From Nitrosomonadales bacterium (lineage in GTDB: Bacteria; Pseudomonadota; Gammaproteobacteria; Burkholderiales; Nitrosomonadaceae), in the NCBI GenBank assembly GCA_009886095.1, contig VFJL01000002.1, positions 1 to 64,000 on the forward strand: a stretch of DNA of 64,000 nucleotides. Direction: 5' to 3'. Below are positions 13,225 to 23,602 of the stretch, piece by piece; within the stretch, counting starts at the first letter, position 1, and the number at the start of each line of letters is the position of its first letter. The notes beneath the pieces are model-generated. The model searched no databases and was not told where the DNA came from. It was given only the letters and a program-made list of their open reading frames with translations. Position numbers and translations under genes: made by a program.

Positions 13225-13311
13225 GCCGGGATGGCGGAATTGGTAGACGCACGGGACTCAAAATCCCGCGACTGTGAGGTCATGGGGGTTCGATTCCCCC
13301 TCCCGGCACCA
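13225..13311 (+). tRNA. tRNA-Leu, anticodon CAA, CCA encoded
   Basis: GCCGGGATGGCGGAATTGGTAGACGCACGGGACTCAAAATCCCG...GGGGGTTCGATTCCCCCTCCCGGCACCA; acceptor stem GCCGGGA/TCCCGGC, anticodon loop CTCAAAA. Confidence 0.97.
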
Positions 13312-13607
13312 TCAAGTAGTCCTAAGCAGTCCCAAGAAATCCAAATAATCAAGTAAAACAACCCCGTTGCTTGCAAATGGCATCATGCCACCTTTTTTTA
13401 CGCCCATTGGCATCCGGGTAAAAAGACGGGCAAATTGAAAAATAGTATCGGATATAGCGACAGCCGCCGGTGCATCCAAACATGCGCTGATGATCTGGTT
13501 GAGCCTGCATGACGCCATGCGCGAGGCTGGGGCCGCAAACCAGTGCCGGTACTGGTGTTCGGGTGGGTAGTAAGCGCGATGAGGGCACAAACCAAGGCTT
13601 GCATGGA

Positions 13608-14093
13608 TTAAGTGCTGCGCTTGCGGATTTTCTTTATTGGCGTGGCGGGTAGCAAGCTGGTGAGTTGGCGGTAGCGTTCAAACAGGAAAGCTACACGCTC
13701 GGCTTCCGAGGCGAAGCGGGTTTTGCCACTTTGACCAGACTCAGTACAGGCGTAAGCCGCATCCACTGCCCGATCCAGAGCTTGATGCGCTTTGGAGAAT
13801 TCTGGCGGCATGGCGAGTGGGTCGTAGAGGTCGGCCAGCGTGGCGGCGGGAAATTGTGCGCGGGCATCCAGCACAGCTTGCGCGGCAGCTTCGATGGTTT
13901 GCTGTTGCTTGTCGGTGGCACCTGGCCACGGGAAGTTGTTATAGACGATACCTGCGGAGTAGCGGTAATCGCTTTTCAAGCGACCGCAAGTACCTCTAAG
14001 CCAAGCATTGTGCATCGTAGAAGCTGGTACCCCAAAATGATACAGCGTTGCTCCACTAATTGTTTGTAGATTATCGGTGGTAATTATATTCAA
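13608..14093 (-). pseudogene. C-terminal remnant of a large restriction-modification methylase (MmeI/type IIL-like)
   Basis: YHFGVPASTMHNAWLRGTCGRLKSDYRYSAGIVYNNFPWP and LADLYDPLAMPPEFSKAHQALDRAVDAAY resemble the C-terminal target-recognition/tail region of such proteins; no methylase motifs upstream. Confidence 0.7.
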
Positions 14094-14135
14094 CCATAAA
14101 AACCACTAGCGCCTGGATGCTATCAGAGGTTTTAT

Positions 14136-14303
14136 CTAAAATGAAGCGCCCTCTTCTCTGTTTATGTCCTCTTCACTGGCGCGAATTCCCCATACATGCT
14201 CATTCTCCCGATATTTTGAGAACATATAATGAAGATACTCATATTCCGCGAGTTCTTCCATATCCTTCCGGAATTGTTTTCCGTCAAAGGTCTTTATGTT
14301 CAT
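14136..14303 (-). CDS. 55-aa small protein, paralogue 2 of a tandem pair (below ORF-track cutoff)
   Basis: MNIKTFDGKQFRKDMEELAEYEYLHYMFSKYRENEHVWGIRASEEDINREEGASF*; about half identical to its neighbour over the first 30 residues. Confidence 0.6.
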   Translation of the reverse strand: MNIKTFDGKQFRKDMEELAEYEYLHYMFSKYRENEHVWGIRASEEDINREEGASF

Positions 14304-14311
14304 AATGAGAA

Positions 14312-14479
14312 TTAGAGATCGATATACCTTAGTCCAAGGTTTATTGCCCCTTCAAACGGACTCTCACCAGTTGCCAACCGCTCAGCAGTTTTAGAGATCA
14401 TATATTGACGATACTCATATTCCGCAAGTTCTTCCATGCCTTTCAGGAATTGTTCTTTGTCAAAGGTCTCTGTGTCCAT
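14312..14479 (-). CDS. 55-aa small protein, paralogue 1 of a tandem pair (below ORF-track cutoff)
   Basis: MDTETFDKEQFLKGMEELAEYEYRQYMISKTAERLATGESPFEGAINLGLRYIDL*; same length as the neighbour, 8-bp gap. Confidence 0.6.
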   Translation of the reverse strand: MDTETFDKEQFLKGMEELAEYEYRQYMISKTAERLATGESPFEGAINLGLRYIDL

Positions 14480-14524
14480 TATCTCAGGGTAGTTCTTTTC
14501 TCTGAAATTACAATGAAGAAATAA

Positions 14525-14854
14525 ACAGCGCTATTCAGCAAAGGTGTGCAATTGAAAGTTCTGGATCAGAATATCGATACTGGGACATTTGCAGGAAAAT
14601 TGATGTTTACTATGTTTGGTACGATTGCCGAGTTCGAGAATGATCTTCGCAAAGAACGGCAGGCAGATGGAATTGCAATGGCAAAATCTCGTGGAGTTCA
14701 TTTGGAACGGAAATCTACTGTGTCTCAAGAACAAATTCAGGAACTGAGACTGAAATGCCAGGAAGGTATTTTAATGCGAGAATTGATGACCGAATACAGC
14801 ATCAGCAAGGCTGAGTGTGTATCGGTTTATGAGTATCAGTCGTGGATAATTTGA
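14525..14854 (+). pseudogene. C-terminal part of a serine resolvase/invertase-family recombinase
   Basis: QNIDTGTFAGKLMFTMFGTIAEFENDLRKERQADGIAMAKSRG plus C-terminal helix-turn-helix; N-terminal catalytic serine region absent. Confidence 0.75.
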
Positions 14855-14876
14855 ATAACTCTAAGGTAAACAGGAT

Positions 14877-15041
14877 ATGGATTCATCCGTACTATTAAAT
14901 TCAATATTCCTGGTTGTTGCCGGATATGCGAATTATTACTTTTTCAGGAAACTATTCCCCAAAATCAATAAAGTTATTGGGATAGTAATTGTGTGTGGAA
15001 TCGTATTAATTTATGCGTATCTATCAAGTGGGCGGCAATAG
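14877..15041 (+). CDS. 54-aa small membrane protein with two predicted TM segments (below ORF-track cutoff)
   Basis: MDSSVLLNSIFLVVAGYANYYFFRKLFPKINKVIGIVIVCGIVLIYAYLSSGRQ*. Confidence 0.5.
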   Translation: MDSSVLLNSIFLVVAGYANYYFFRKLFPKINKVIGIVIVCGIVLIYAYLSSGRQ

Positions 15042-15063
15042 AGTTCCAATTATTCCCGTCTAT

Positions 15064-15087
15064 AAAAAACGGGAGCCGAAGCTCCCG
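15064..15087 (-). terminator. Minus-strand intrinsic terminator-like hairpin with UUCG loop
   Basis: Minus strand: CGGGAGC TTCG GCTCCCG TTTTTT. Confidence 0.6.
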
Positions 15088-15208
15088 CTAGTATAAATGC
15101 GCCTGATTGCAATTTACCGGAGTTAGCCATAGACTGGGATTGGCAAGTACGGGTAAATAGGCCGGTTTGCCAATGTCGCGTTACCAACCCAAAATAAGGA
15201 GAAAAATC

Positions 15209-15430
15209 ATGGCGGACGAAAGCATTTATCGGATAACCGAAATAGTCGGAACCAGCAAGGTATCTTGGGAGGATGCAGCCAAGAACGCTGTCAAAACCGC
15301 TGCGAAAACACTGCGGGATTTGAGAGTCGCCGAAATTATGAAGCTCGACATGGTGATTGAGAAAGGTAAAGTGACCCGCTATCGCGCCAGAGTGAGCCTG
15401 TCTTTCAAATACGAAGCCAAAGCTAAATAA
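15209..15430 (+). CDS. Dodecin family protein
   Basis: MADESIYRITEIVGTSKVSWEDAAKNAVKTAAKTLRDLRVAEIMKLDMVIEKGKVTRYRARVSLSFKYE. Confidence 0.9.
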   Translation: MADESIYRITEIVGTSKVSWEDAAKNAVKTAAKTLRDLRVAEIMKLDMVIEKGKVTRYRARVSLSFKYEAKAK

Positions 15431-15440
15431 CTGGCGTCGA

Positions 15441-15475
15441 CAATAAAAAAGCGCGGATCACGCGCTTTTTTATTG
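15441..15475. terminator. Bidirectional intrinsic terminator between dodecin and clpA
   Basis: CAATAAAAAAGCGCGGATCACGCGCTTTTTTATTG palindrome with flanking A/T tracts. Confidence 0.85.
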
Positions 15476-15498
15476 TAGGTTCCCTGCAGAAGATGAAA

Positions 15499-17757
15499 TT
15501 ACAAAATAGCAGTAGCTTCTTCCTCGAACTGCAACTTCACCTTGCCGTCGGCATCCACATCCACCGTCACCCTGCCACCGTTGGCAAGACGGCCGAATAG
15601 CAATTCATCCGCCAATGCGCTGCGGATGGTGTCCTGAATCAGTCGCGCCATTGGGCGCGCACCCATGAGAGGATCAAAGCCATTTTTCGCCAGATGCGCT
15701 CTAAGTGCATCGGTGAAGATTGCCTCTACTTTCTTTTCATGTAACTGCGCCTCCAGTTGCATCAGGAATTTATCCACCACGCGCAGAATCACGTCGCGGT
15801 CCAACGCTGCGAAGGAAACGATCGCATCCAGCCGATTACGGAATTCCGGTGTGAATATGCGCTTGATGTCAGCCATCTCGTCACCCGCCTGCGCCGACTT
15901 GGTGAAGCCGATGGAAGTCTTGGTGAGCGATTCGGCGCCGGCATTGGTGGTCATGATGATAACCACATTACGGAAATCTGCCTTACGGCCATTGTTGTCA
16001 GTCAGGGTGCCGTGATCCATCACTTGCAGCAAGATGCTGAAAATGTCGGGGTGGGCTTTTTCAATTTCATCCAGCAGCAGCACCGCATAGGGCTGCTTGG
16101 TGATGGCCTCAGTGAGTTGCCCCCCCTGATCATAGCCAACATAGCCAGGCGGTGCCCCGATCAGACGCGATACCGCGTGTCGTTCCATGTATTCGGACAT
16201 ATCGAAGCGGTGCAGTTGAATGCCTAATGCATAAGCGAGCTGCCGCGCCACCTCGGTTTTGCCAACTCCAGTGGGGCCGGAAAAGAGGAATGAGCCGACC
16301 GGTTTTTGCGGGCTACCCAGTCCACTGCGTGCCATTTTAATCGCCGCAGTGAGCGCATGGATGGCCCTGTCCTGACCAAAAACCACGGCCTTTAAATCGC
16401 GCTCGAGTGTCCTCAGAGTATTGCGGTCATCACTGGAGATATTTTGTGGTGGGATACGCGCAATTTTGGCAATGATGTCTTCGATTTCGTGTTTACTGAT
16501 AACCTTGCGCTGCTTTGATTTCGGTAGGATGCGCTGGGCTGCACCGGCTTCATCGATCACGTCTATCGCCTTGTCCGGCAAATGCCGGTCAGTGATAAAG
16601 CGCGCCGATAACTCCGCCGCAGTAGAGAGTGCAATAGCCGTATACTTAACGCCGTGATACGTTTCGTAGCGGGATTTCAGTCCGCGCAGGATGGCGATGG
16701 TCTCTTCCACGCTTGGCTCAGGTACATCGATTTTCTGAAAGCGCCGCGACAGGGCGTGGTCCTTCTCAAAAATTCCGCGATACTCGCTATAAGTAGTGGC
16801 GCCGATGCATTTCAGTTGGCCGGTGTTAAGTATCGGCTTAAGCAGGTTAGAGGCATCCAGTGTACCGCCAGAAGCAGCACCTGCACCGATAAGAGTATGA
16901 ATTTCGTCGATGAACAGGATGGCGTTAGGGCTGTCAAGTAATTGCTTCAGTACTGCTTTCAGGCGCTGCTCAAAATCGCCACGGTATTTAGTGCCGGCCA
17001 GTAGCGCCCCCATGTCCAATGCATAGACCTGATAATGTGCAAGAACTTCCGGCACTTCGTTTTCAACGATCCGCCGCGCCAGTCCTTCGGCAATGGCGGT
17101 TTTGCCGACCCCCGCTTCACCCACCAACAGTGGATTATTCTTGCGCCGACGGCACAATGTCTGAATCACCCGCTCCAGTTCTTTTTCGCGCCCGATCAGT
17201 GGATCGATTTTGCCTGCCAGCGCCTGGTTATTGAGATTCATGGTGTAGCTTTCTAATGCACCGCTTGCGCCCACCTCCTGTTCGCTACCGTTATCGCCTT
17301 CGGTCTTGGTGCTACCACTTTGCGGCACTTTACTGATGCCATGGGCGATGTAATTGACCACGTCCAACCGGGTCACGCCTTTCTGATGCAGAAAATAAAC
17401 CGCATGGGAATCCTTCTCACCGAATATCGCCACCAGTACATTGGCGCCAGTGACCTCTTTTTTGCCGGAGGATTGGACATGCAGGATTGCACGCTGGATC
17501 ACACGCTGAAAACCAAGCGTTGGTTGAGTATCCACTTCGCCCGTACCAGCCACGGTGGGCGTATTCTCGGCAACGTGTTCCGTCAGCAGTCTGCGCAAAT
17601 CATTTATATCAACCGAACAGGCGCGCAATACATCAGCTGCAGTGGGATTATCGAGCATTGCCAGCAACAGATGCTCAACCGTAATGAATTCGTGGCGTCT
17701 CTGCCGCGACTCAGCGAACGCCATGTGCAAACTCACCTCTAGTTCTTGAGCAATCAT
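15499..17757 (-). CDS. clpA: ATP-dependent Clp protease ATP-binding subunit ClpA
   Basis: Two Walker A motifs GEAGVGKT and GPTGVGKT; N-domain [35 protein letters not shown]. Confidence 0.97.
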   Translation of the reverse strand: MIAQELEVSLHMAFAESRQRRHEFITVEHLLLAMLDNPTAADVLRACSVDINDLRRLLTEHVAENTPTVAGTGEVDTQPTLGFQRVIQRAILHVQSSGKKEVTGANVLVAIFGEKDSHAVYFLHQKGVTRLDVVNYIAHGISKVPQSGSTKTEGDNGSEQEVGASGALESYTMNLNNQALAGKIDPLIGREKELERVIQTLCRRRKNNPLLVGEAGVGKTAIAEGLARRIVENEVPEVLAHYQVYALDMGALLAGTKYRGDFEQRLKAVLKQLLDSPNAILFIDEIHTLIGAGAASGGTLDASNLLKPILNTGQLKCIGATTYSEYRGIFEKDHALSRRFQKIDVPEPSVEETIAILRGLKSRYETYHGVKYTAIALSTAAELSARFITDRHLPDKAIDVIDEAGAAQRILPKSKQRKVISKHEIEDIIAKIARIPPQNISSDDRNTLRTLERDLKAVVFGQDRAIHALTAAIKMARSGLGSPQKPVGSFLFSGPTGVGKTEVARQLAYALGIQLHRFDMSEYMERHAVSRLIGAPPGYVGYDQGGQLTEAITKQPYAVLLLDEIEKAHPDIFSILLQVMDHGTLTDNNGRKADFRNVVIIMTTNAGAESLTKTSIGFTKSAQAGDEMADIKRIFTPEFRNRLDAIVSFAALDRDVILRVVDKFLMQLEAQLHEKKVEAIFTDALRAHLAKNGFDPLMGARPMARLIQDTIRSALADELLFGRLANGGRVTVDVDADGKVKLQFEEEATAIL

Positions 17758-17758
17758 T

Positions 17759-18073
17759 TCAGGTTTCCTCCATCACGCACTTCAGCGGATGCTGGTATTG
17801 TCTGGCAAATGCGACTACCTGCCCAACCTTGGCAACGGCAATATCATTGGGATAGACGCCACATACTCCCACACCTTCTTTATGAACTTTGAGCATTACT
17901 CTCGTTGCCCGTTCTAGATCCATGGAAAAAAGAGTTTGTAACACCGCGACCACAAAGTCCATCGGCGTGAAATCATCATTCAGCAAAATCACTTTGAACA
18001 TCGGCGGAGGCTTGAGTTTACTCTTTTTAGTCTCCAGTACAGCATCACCACGATCTCTTGTTACCATGCTCAC
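17759..18073 (-). CDS. clpS: ATP-dependent Clp protease adaptor ClpS
   Basis: [44 protein letters not shown]. Confidence 0.96.
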   Translation of the reverse strand: MSMVTRDRGDAVLETKKSKLKPPPMFKVILLNDDFTPMDFVVAVLQTLFSMDLERATRVMLKVHKEGVGVCGVYPNDIAVAKVGQVVAFARQYQHPLKCVMEET

Positions 18074-18345
18074 CTACTTTATTTATTCATCAATCGATGA
18101 TGAAACATCTATCCTTTCGTATATTTGACGATTACGGCGAACTTTTCAAGTAGCTTGAGAAAATTATTTTGTTGCAATTTTACAAAATACGTTACGACCA
18201 CTTGACTTAGTTGTCAGATTTGCGTACAAACAACCTTGGCGTTTGGCTTCAAGTTCTCTGCATCACCGGTTACAGCCGTTTGCGGTCTTGAAACTCAAAT
18301 AGTGTTCGGGTTTCCAGCCCGGTTTTTTATATATAGGAAGTAAAA

Positions 18346-18549
18346 ATGGCAACAGGTACAGTGAAATGGTTTAACGATTCCAAGGGTTTTGGTTTTATTA
18401 CTCCCGACGATGGCAGCGAAGATTTGTTCGCACACTTCTCCGCAATCAACATGTCCGGATTCAAAACCCTCAAAGAAGGTCAGAAAGTGAGCTTTGAAGT
18501 CACTCAGGGTCCGAAAGGCAAACAAGCATCAAACATCCAGTCTGCCTAA
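18346..18549 (+). CDS. Cold-shock protein (CspA family)
   Basis: [52 protein letters not shown]. Confidence 0.97.
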   Translation: MATGTVKWFNDSKGFGFITPDDGSEDLFAHFSAINMSGFKTLKEGQKVSFEVTQGPKGKQASNIQSA

Positions 18550-18606
18550 CGATTCTTTACTGATGCAGCTCTGAGCTGCGATCAGTATGTAATCACGGGA
18601 TGCTAC

Positions 18607-18640
18607 AAGCCCTTGCCGGGAAACCGGCAAGGGCTTTTTT
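18607..18640 (+). terminator. Intrinsic terminator downstream of the cold-shock gene
   Basis: AAGCCCTTGCCGGGAAACCGGCAAGGGCTTTTTT. Confidence 0.9.
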
Positions 18641-18660
18641 CATGCTTCCTCAGGTTCCTT

Positions 18661-18811
18661 ATTCCAATTCCAGTTCGAAAGTGAAACAAGGCAATGATAG
18701 ACGAACGCCGCAGACAGTACCCCCAATGGAATTTCTTTCGGGGCGAATAGTACGACAGGGTACGAATGAGGATATCAACGAAATGTCATTAATGAAATGA
18801 GATTGGAATTA
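18661..18811. repeat. Family C dispersed repeat copy C1
   Basis: ATTCCAATTCCAGTTCGAAAGTGAAACAAGGC...GGATATCAACGAAATGTCATTAATGAAATGAGATTGGAATT; related to 36653-36760 and 60726-60837. Confidence 0.75.
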
Positions 18812-20059
18812 GCCCATACGTTCAATCAACGCTTGGCCAAATACCGAGCATGATACCTTCTGTGCGCCAATCATCTGCCGCGCAAAGTCATAAGTCACGA
18901 TTTTATCCTGGATAGTTCTCTCCATCGCCAGGACTATCAGATCGGCAGCCTCAATCCAACCCATGTGCCGCAGCATCATTTCTGCCGATAAGATAATAGA
19001 CCCGGGATTGACCTGATCCTTGCCGGCATATTTAGGTGCGGTGCCATGGGTTGCCTCGAATATCGCAATCGAATCGCTGAGGTTTGCACCCGGTGCGATA
19101 CCAATACCACCCACCTGTGCTGCCAAGGCGTCAGAGATATAGTCGCCGTTTAGATTCAGTGTGGCGATTACATCGTATTCCTCCGGTCTCAGCAGAATCT
19201 GTTGCAGGAATGCATCGGCGATCACATCCTTGATAATAATCCCGCCCTTGTCCGCCGGCAGCTTCATCCATGGCCCAGCGTCGATCAACTCGGCACCAAA
19301 TTCTCTTGCTGCCAAAGCGTAGCCCCAACTCTTAAATGCTCCTTCGGTAAATTTCATGATGTTGCCCTTGTGCACCAGCGTAACCGATTTGCGCTGGTTG
19401 TCGATCGCATATTGGATTGCCCTGCGTACCAGACGTTCGGTGCCCTCGCTGGATACTGGCTTGATGCCAATACCAGATGTTTGCGGAAAGCGTATTTTGG
19501 TGACACCCATGTCTTTCATCAAAAAATCGATAAGCTTTTTTGCTTTATCCGACCCAGCTTCCCACTCGATACCGGCGTAAATATCCTCTGAATTCTCGCG
19601 GAAAATCACCATATCGGTTTTTTCCGGATGCTTTACTGGACTTGGCACTCCCTGAAAATAACGCACTGGTCGCAAGCACACGTACAAATCCAGTTTCTGG
19701 CGCAACGCCACATTGATAGAACGGATGCCGCCACCCACTGGCGTAGTCAATGGTCCTTTGATCGAAACCACATACTCCTTTGCGGCCTGTAACGTTTCCT
19801 CTGGTAGCCACACATTCTCGCCGTAGACACGGGTAGATTTTTCCCCGGCATAAATTTCCATCCAGGAGATCCTGCGCTTCCCGGCGTAGGCTTTAGCTAC
19901 CGCCGCATTTACCACTTGTTGCATCACCGGGGTAATATCTACACCGATGCCATCGCCTTCGATATATGGAATAACCGTGTGATCGGGCACGTCCAGGGAA
20001 AAATCTGCGTTGACACGGATTTTTTCACCCTCGACTGGCGGCGTGATGTGCTGGTACAT
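18809..20059 (-). CDS. icd: NADP-dependent isocitrate dehydrogenase
   Basis: [81 protein letters not shown]. Confidence 0.96.
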   Translation of the reverse strand: MYQHITPPVEGEKIRVNADFSLDVPDHTVIPYIEGDGIGVDITPVMQQVVNAAVAKAYAGKRRISWMEIYAGEKSTRVYGENVWLPEETLQAAKEYVVSIKGPLTTPVGGGIRSINVALRQKLDLYVCLRPVRYFQGVPSPVKHPEKTDMVIFRENSEDIYAGIEWEAGSDKAKKLIDFLMKDMGVTKIRFPQTSGIGIKPVSSEGTERLVRRAIQYAIDNQRKSVTLVHKGNIMKFTEGAFKSWGYALAAREFGAELIDAGPWMKLPADKGGIIIKDVIADAFLQQILLRPEEYDVIATLNLNGDYISDALAAQVGGIGIAPGANLSDSIAIFEATHGTAPKYAGKDQVNPGSIILSAEMMLRHMGWIEAADLIVLAMERTIQDKIVTYDFARQMIGAQKVSCSVFGQALIERMG

Positions 20060-20120
20060 GGTATCTCCCTAAGTGGTTGGCAAATCGGCAGCGCGTGAAG
20101 CCAGTGTTTATCAAGGCAAA

Positions 20121-20175
20121 GGCATCTCTAAAAATCCGTATTTCGTCACAATACTTCGAATTATTAGAGGCACCC
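20121..20175. repeat. Family A short derivative copy A4 (about 55 bp)
   Basis: GGCATCTCTAAAAATCCGTATTTCGTCACAATACTTCGAATTATTAGAGGCACCC: family A end sequences with the interior missing. Confidence 0.7.
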
Positions 20176-20345
20176 GCACGAAAAACAGCTGCATTTTACC
20201 TGTGTTTCGGTGACAAGCGCCAACGCGCTTTGATCACTGTACCGCACCGTTGTTGCTATTGCCCGTCTGTTCACTTGTTCCTTTCTCCTGATCAAGGCGC
20301 TAGAATACAGACTTGAGCTGGTTTGGCGCGCACTAATGGAATAGC

Positions 20346-20792
20346 ATGGTCTGGAAACCTAATGTCACGGTTGCGGCAGTCGTCGAGCAAGATGGAAGAT
20401 ATCTGCTAGTGGAAGAACAGACCAATAACGGTGAGTTATTCAACCAGCCAGCAGGGCACTGGGAACCCGATGAATCAATTATCCAAGGCACAATCCGGGA
20501 AACCCTGGAAGAAACCGGATATACCTTCGTCCCACAATGGCTGCTTGGTATCTACCGCTGGCACTCCCCTGCCAATAACATCATTTATCTGCGCTTCGCC
20601 TTTGCCGGCACCGTTAGCAGCCACGACCCCGATCGTACGCTGGATACTGGCATACTGCGTGCGACATGGTTCAGCGTGGACGAAATCCGTGGGTTGATCC
20701 CGCGCCACCGCAGCCCGCTGGTGATGCAGTGCATTGATGACCACTTGGCAGGCAAACATTATCCGCTGGAAATCCTTACCCATTACGACTAA
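20346..20792 (+). CDS. NUDIX hydrolase (NudJ-like)
   Basis: [29 protein letters not shown] Nudix box, with surrounding NudJ-type sequence. Confidence 0.88.
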   Translation: MVWKPNVTVAAVVEQDGRYLLVEEQTNNGELFNQPAGHWEPDESIIQGTIRETLEETGYTFVPQWLLGIYRWHSPANNIIYLRFAFAGTVSSHDPDRTLDTGILRATWFSVDEIRGLIPRHRSPLVMQCIDDHLAGKHYPLEILTHYD

Positions 20793-20796
20793 AACA

Positions 20797-21876
20797 ATGA
20801 GCAAACAGCGCGTGGTGGTCGGCATGTCGGGTGGGGTTGATTCATCTGTCGCGGCATTGCTGCTGAAACAGCAGGGCTACGATGTGATCGGTCTGTTCAT
20901 GAAGAATTGGGAGGAGGATGACACCGATGAATATTGCTCCTCCCGCCAGGACCTAATCGATGCCGCGTCGGTGGCGGATATTATTGGCATTCCTCTGGAG
21001 GCGGTAAATTTCTCCATTGAATACAAAGAACGCGTATTCAGTCAGTTCCTCGCCGAATACAAGGCGGGACGAACACCCAATCCGGACGTATTATGTAACG
21101 CTGAAATAAAGTTCAAAGCATTTCTTGATCACGCTACCAGTCTCGGCGCCGAGCATATTGCCACCGGCCATTACGCTCAGGTGCGTGAGATAAACGGCGT
21201 GTTTCAATTGCTGAAAGGTGAAGATGGAACCAAGGATCAGAGTTATTTTCTCTACCGTCTGAATCAGGCACAGTTAGCCGGCACACTGTTTCCAATCGGC
21301 CACCTTTACAAGCGCGATGTACGCAAAATTGCCCGGGATCACAGCTTGCCGAATTCTGCCAAGAAAGACAGCACCGGAATCTGCTTTATCGGTGAGCGCC
21401 CGTTCCGGGAATTTCTCAATCGCTATCTGCCACATGAACCTGGAGAAATACAAACTCCGGAAGGTGCGCCGGTGGGAAAGCACATCGGCCTGATGTATTA
21501 CACCATCGGTCAACGGCAAGGGCTGGGTATTGGTGGAACCAGGGACGGAGATGGTGAGCCGTGGTTTGTTGTAGACAAGAATATGACGACAAATACTTTG
21601 GTCGTAGTACAGGGTCATGATCATCCCGCACTATTCCGTTCCACGCTCAGCGCTGCTGACCTGACATGGATCAGCGGCGAGGTGCCTCACTGCAACTGGG
21701 TCTATGCTGCCAAGATCCGTTATCGCCAACCTGATGCCCCCTGCTTCATTGCACATCTTGGCAGCGGTAAGTGTGACATCGAATTTGCTCAGCCCCAATG
21801 GGCGGTGACGCCGGGGCAATCAGTAGTAGTTTACGAAAGTAAGGTATGTTTGGGAGGTGGGATAATTGCAGGATAA
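20797..21876 (+). CDS. mnmA: tRNA-specific 2-thiouridylase MnmA
   Basis: Start reassigned to [54 protein letters not shown]. Confidence 0.97.
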   Translation: MSKQRVVVGMSGGVDSSVAALLLKQQGYDVIGLFMKNWEEDDTDEYCSSRQDLIDAASVADIIGIPLEAVNFSIEYKERVFSQFLAEYKAGRTPNPDVLCNAEIKFKAFLDHATSLGAEHIATGHYAQVREINGVFQLLKGEDGTKDQSYFLYRLNQAQLAGTLFPIGHLYKRDVRKIARDHSLPNSAKKDSTGICFIGERPFREFLNRYLPHEPGEIQTPEGAPVGKHIGLMYYTIGQRQGLGIGGTRDGDGEPWFVVDKNMTTNTLVVVQGHDHPALFRSTLSAADLTWISGEVPHCNWVYAAKIRYRQPDAPCFIAHLGSGKCDIEFAQPQWAVTPGQSVVVYESKVCLGGGIIAG

Positions 21877-21924
21877 ATACCCGGACTGAAGATATGCCGA
21901 AGCTTCCATCCGCAGAATCAACAA

Positions 21925-22533
21925 TTACTCTTTTGGAAGCGTTTCCACAAATGACGCTCTTTTCTCCAGTTTGTCGACAAGATCGGCAAGATTAGGGAAG
22001 GTATTGCGCCACGCTATTTCCGGAAAACGAAAAGTCAGGTAACCCAACGTACAACCCAATGCGACGTCAGCCAGGGTATAGGCATTATTGTCACACCATT
22101 TTTTGCTGCCCAGTTCGCGGGCGGCCGCTTCCAGACCCAGCGTGATCTTCTGCTGTTGGCGCACAATCCATTCGGGACTTTGCTGAGCAGCGGGACGTTT
22201 GCGTTCCAGAAAAATTGTGGCGGCGGCATCGCTGATTCCATCCGCCAGCGCCTCCCAGCGCTTAACCGTGATGCGATCCCGGTTGGACTCTGGAATCAAA
22301 CGCGATACCGGGCTAATGCTGTCAAGATACTCGACGATCACGCGCGAATCGAACAGAGAAGTCCCGTCTTCCATGACCAGCACTGGCACCTTGCCCAAAG
22401 GATTGCAATCCGATACTTGACTGTCCGCGTTCCACGGAATATCCACCACGAAATCATAGCTGATGTGTTTTTCTGCCAGAACGATACGCACTTTACGCAC
22501 GTAAGGGCTGGTGAGTGATCCGACAAGCCTCAT
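21925..22533 (-). CDS. Glutathione S-transferase family protein
   Basis: MRLVGSLTSPYVRKVRIVLAEKHISYDFVVDIPW; NPLGKVPVLVMEDGTSLFDSRVIVEYLD. Confidence 0.9.
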   Translation of the reverse strand: MRLVGSLTSPYVRKVRIVLAEKHISYDFVVDIPWNADSQVSDCNPLGKVPVLVMEDGTSLFDSRVIVEYLDSISPVSRLIPESNRDRITVKRWEALADGISDAAATIFLERKRPAAQQSPEWIVRQQQKITLGLEAAARELGSKKWCDNNAYTLADVALGCTLGYLTFRFPEIAWRNTFPNLADLVDKLEKRASFVETLPKE

Positions 22534-22627
22534 TGCATTCCCTTGGTAACAGTCTAATCAAGGGGTAAATTATACCGTCTTTCGGTGCCATTTTGCACGG
22601 TACCGAGTGCGGATCAGCCGCTACCAA

Positions 22628-22653
22628 CCGTTCACCCTGAGCCTGTCGAAGGG
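22628..22653. repeat. Short repeat of the TTCACCCTGAGCCTGTCGAAGGG type
   Basis: CCGTTCACCCTGAGCCTGTCGAAGGG, a motif recalled as recurring in intergenic regions of many proteobacteria; single copy here. Confidence 0.5.
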
Positions 22654-22702
22654 TATGGCAGTTACATCAGGCCGCCACGAACGGGCTGGATTGCTGGTGC
22701 TT

Positions 22703-23602
22703 CTATCTGGAATGGGAATAGGCTCCTGTCAGTGCTTCGAAGCCGGAGACGACATCGAACAATTCCTCATCGATATGACCCTGACGCAAACGGTGAAATG
22801 TCCGGCTTAGATCCTCTAGCAATTCATCGATATTCTTTTCAGCGCGTTGCATCGCAGCCAACCGGCTGGCATTTTCGCTTGCCAGTGATTCAGCACATGC
22901 TCTGAAAAGCGAGACAAAAAGATATTCGCGAACAAACACCAGCAGCGTCTGTTCTCCGCCATTCATAACCTCGGGTAAATTTTCAGTCGGCCAGCGAATT
23001 GCAGCCACATCGCGCTGCCACACGCTGTCCAGCGGCAGCAGTCGTTGACTCACTGGTGCATAAATCTCCCCGGACTTAGGACGGTTATGGAAAAGATAAA
23101 CCTGCGAAATATTGCCCTTTTCGAGATGCGTTTCCATCTCGATCAGAATCTGCCCAACCAGCGGTGTAATCGCACTAATGGAATTGGGTAGGATGAAGCG
23201 TTCCCCCGCCAGCAGGCCGGTGTCCATGAGGCGCGACTGAATGCGCTCACCGACTGCCCAAACAGTCTTTTTGCCAGGCAGATCTCCCAGTGTATTTACG
23301 ACGAACTCCACTAACCTATCATTGAATTGGCCAATCAATCCTTGGTCGGAACCAAATACAATTGCGCCAATTGCCCCCGCTCCCTTCTGCTCCGCACGCA
23401 TCGCGGCACCCAGTGGTTCGCCCTGCTTGAAACACGCGACCAAACTCAGTTGCACCGTCCGATAATAATCATCCAGGGAATGCGCGGCGCGCTCGTATTG
23501 CCCGATGCTCGACGCAGCTATAGCCTTCATTGTGCGCACTACGGATTCAAGCTCTCCGGCGCTGGCGATCTTGCGGCGCAAGCTCTCGGCAGTATCACTC
23601 AC
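22703..23602 (-). CDS. atpG: N-type ATPase gamma subunit
   Basis: ESLRRKIASAGELESVVRTMKAIAASSIGQYERAA; GSDQGLIGQFNDRL; position in N-ATPase operon. Confidence 0.9.
   Translation of the reverse strand: MSDTAESLRRKIASAGELESVVRTMKAIAASSIGQYERAAHSLDDYYRTVQLSLVACFKQGEPLGAAMRAEQKGAGAIGAIVFGSDQGLIGQFNDRLVEFVVNTLGDLPGKKTVWAVGERIQSRLMDTGLLAGERFILPNSISAITPLVGQILIEMETHLEKGNISQVYLFHNRPKSGEIYAPVSQRLLPLDSVWQRDVAAIRWPTENLPEVMNGGEQTLLVFVREYLFVSLFRACAESLASENASRLAAMQRAEKNIDELLEDLSRTFHRLRQGHIDEELFDVVSGFEALTGAYSHSR

Noticed and set aside
13312-13590. 92-aa minus-strand ORF downstream of tRNA-Leu
   Set aside because: It extends into the tRNA flank, alternative frames overlap it, and its composition and motifs are unconvincing.
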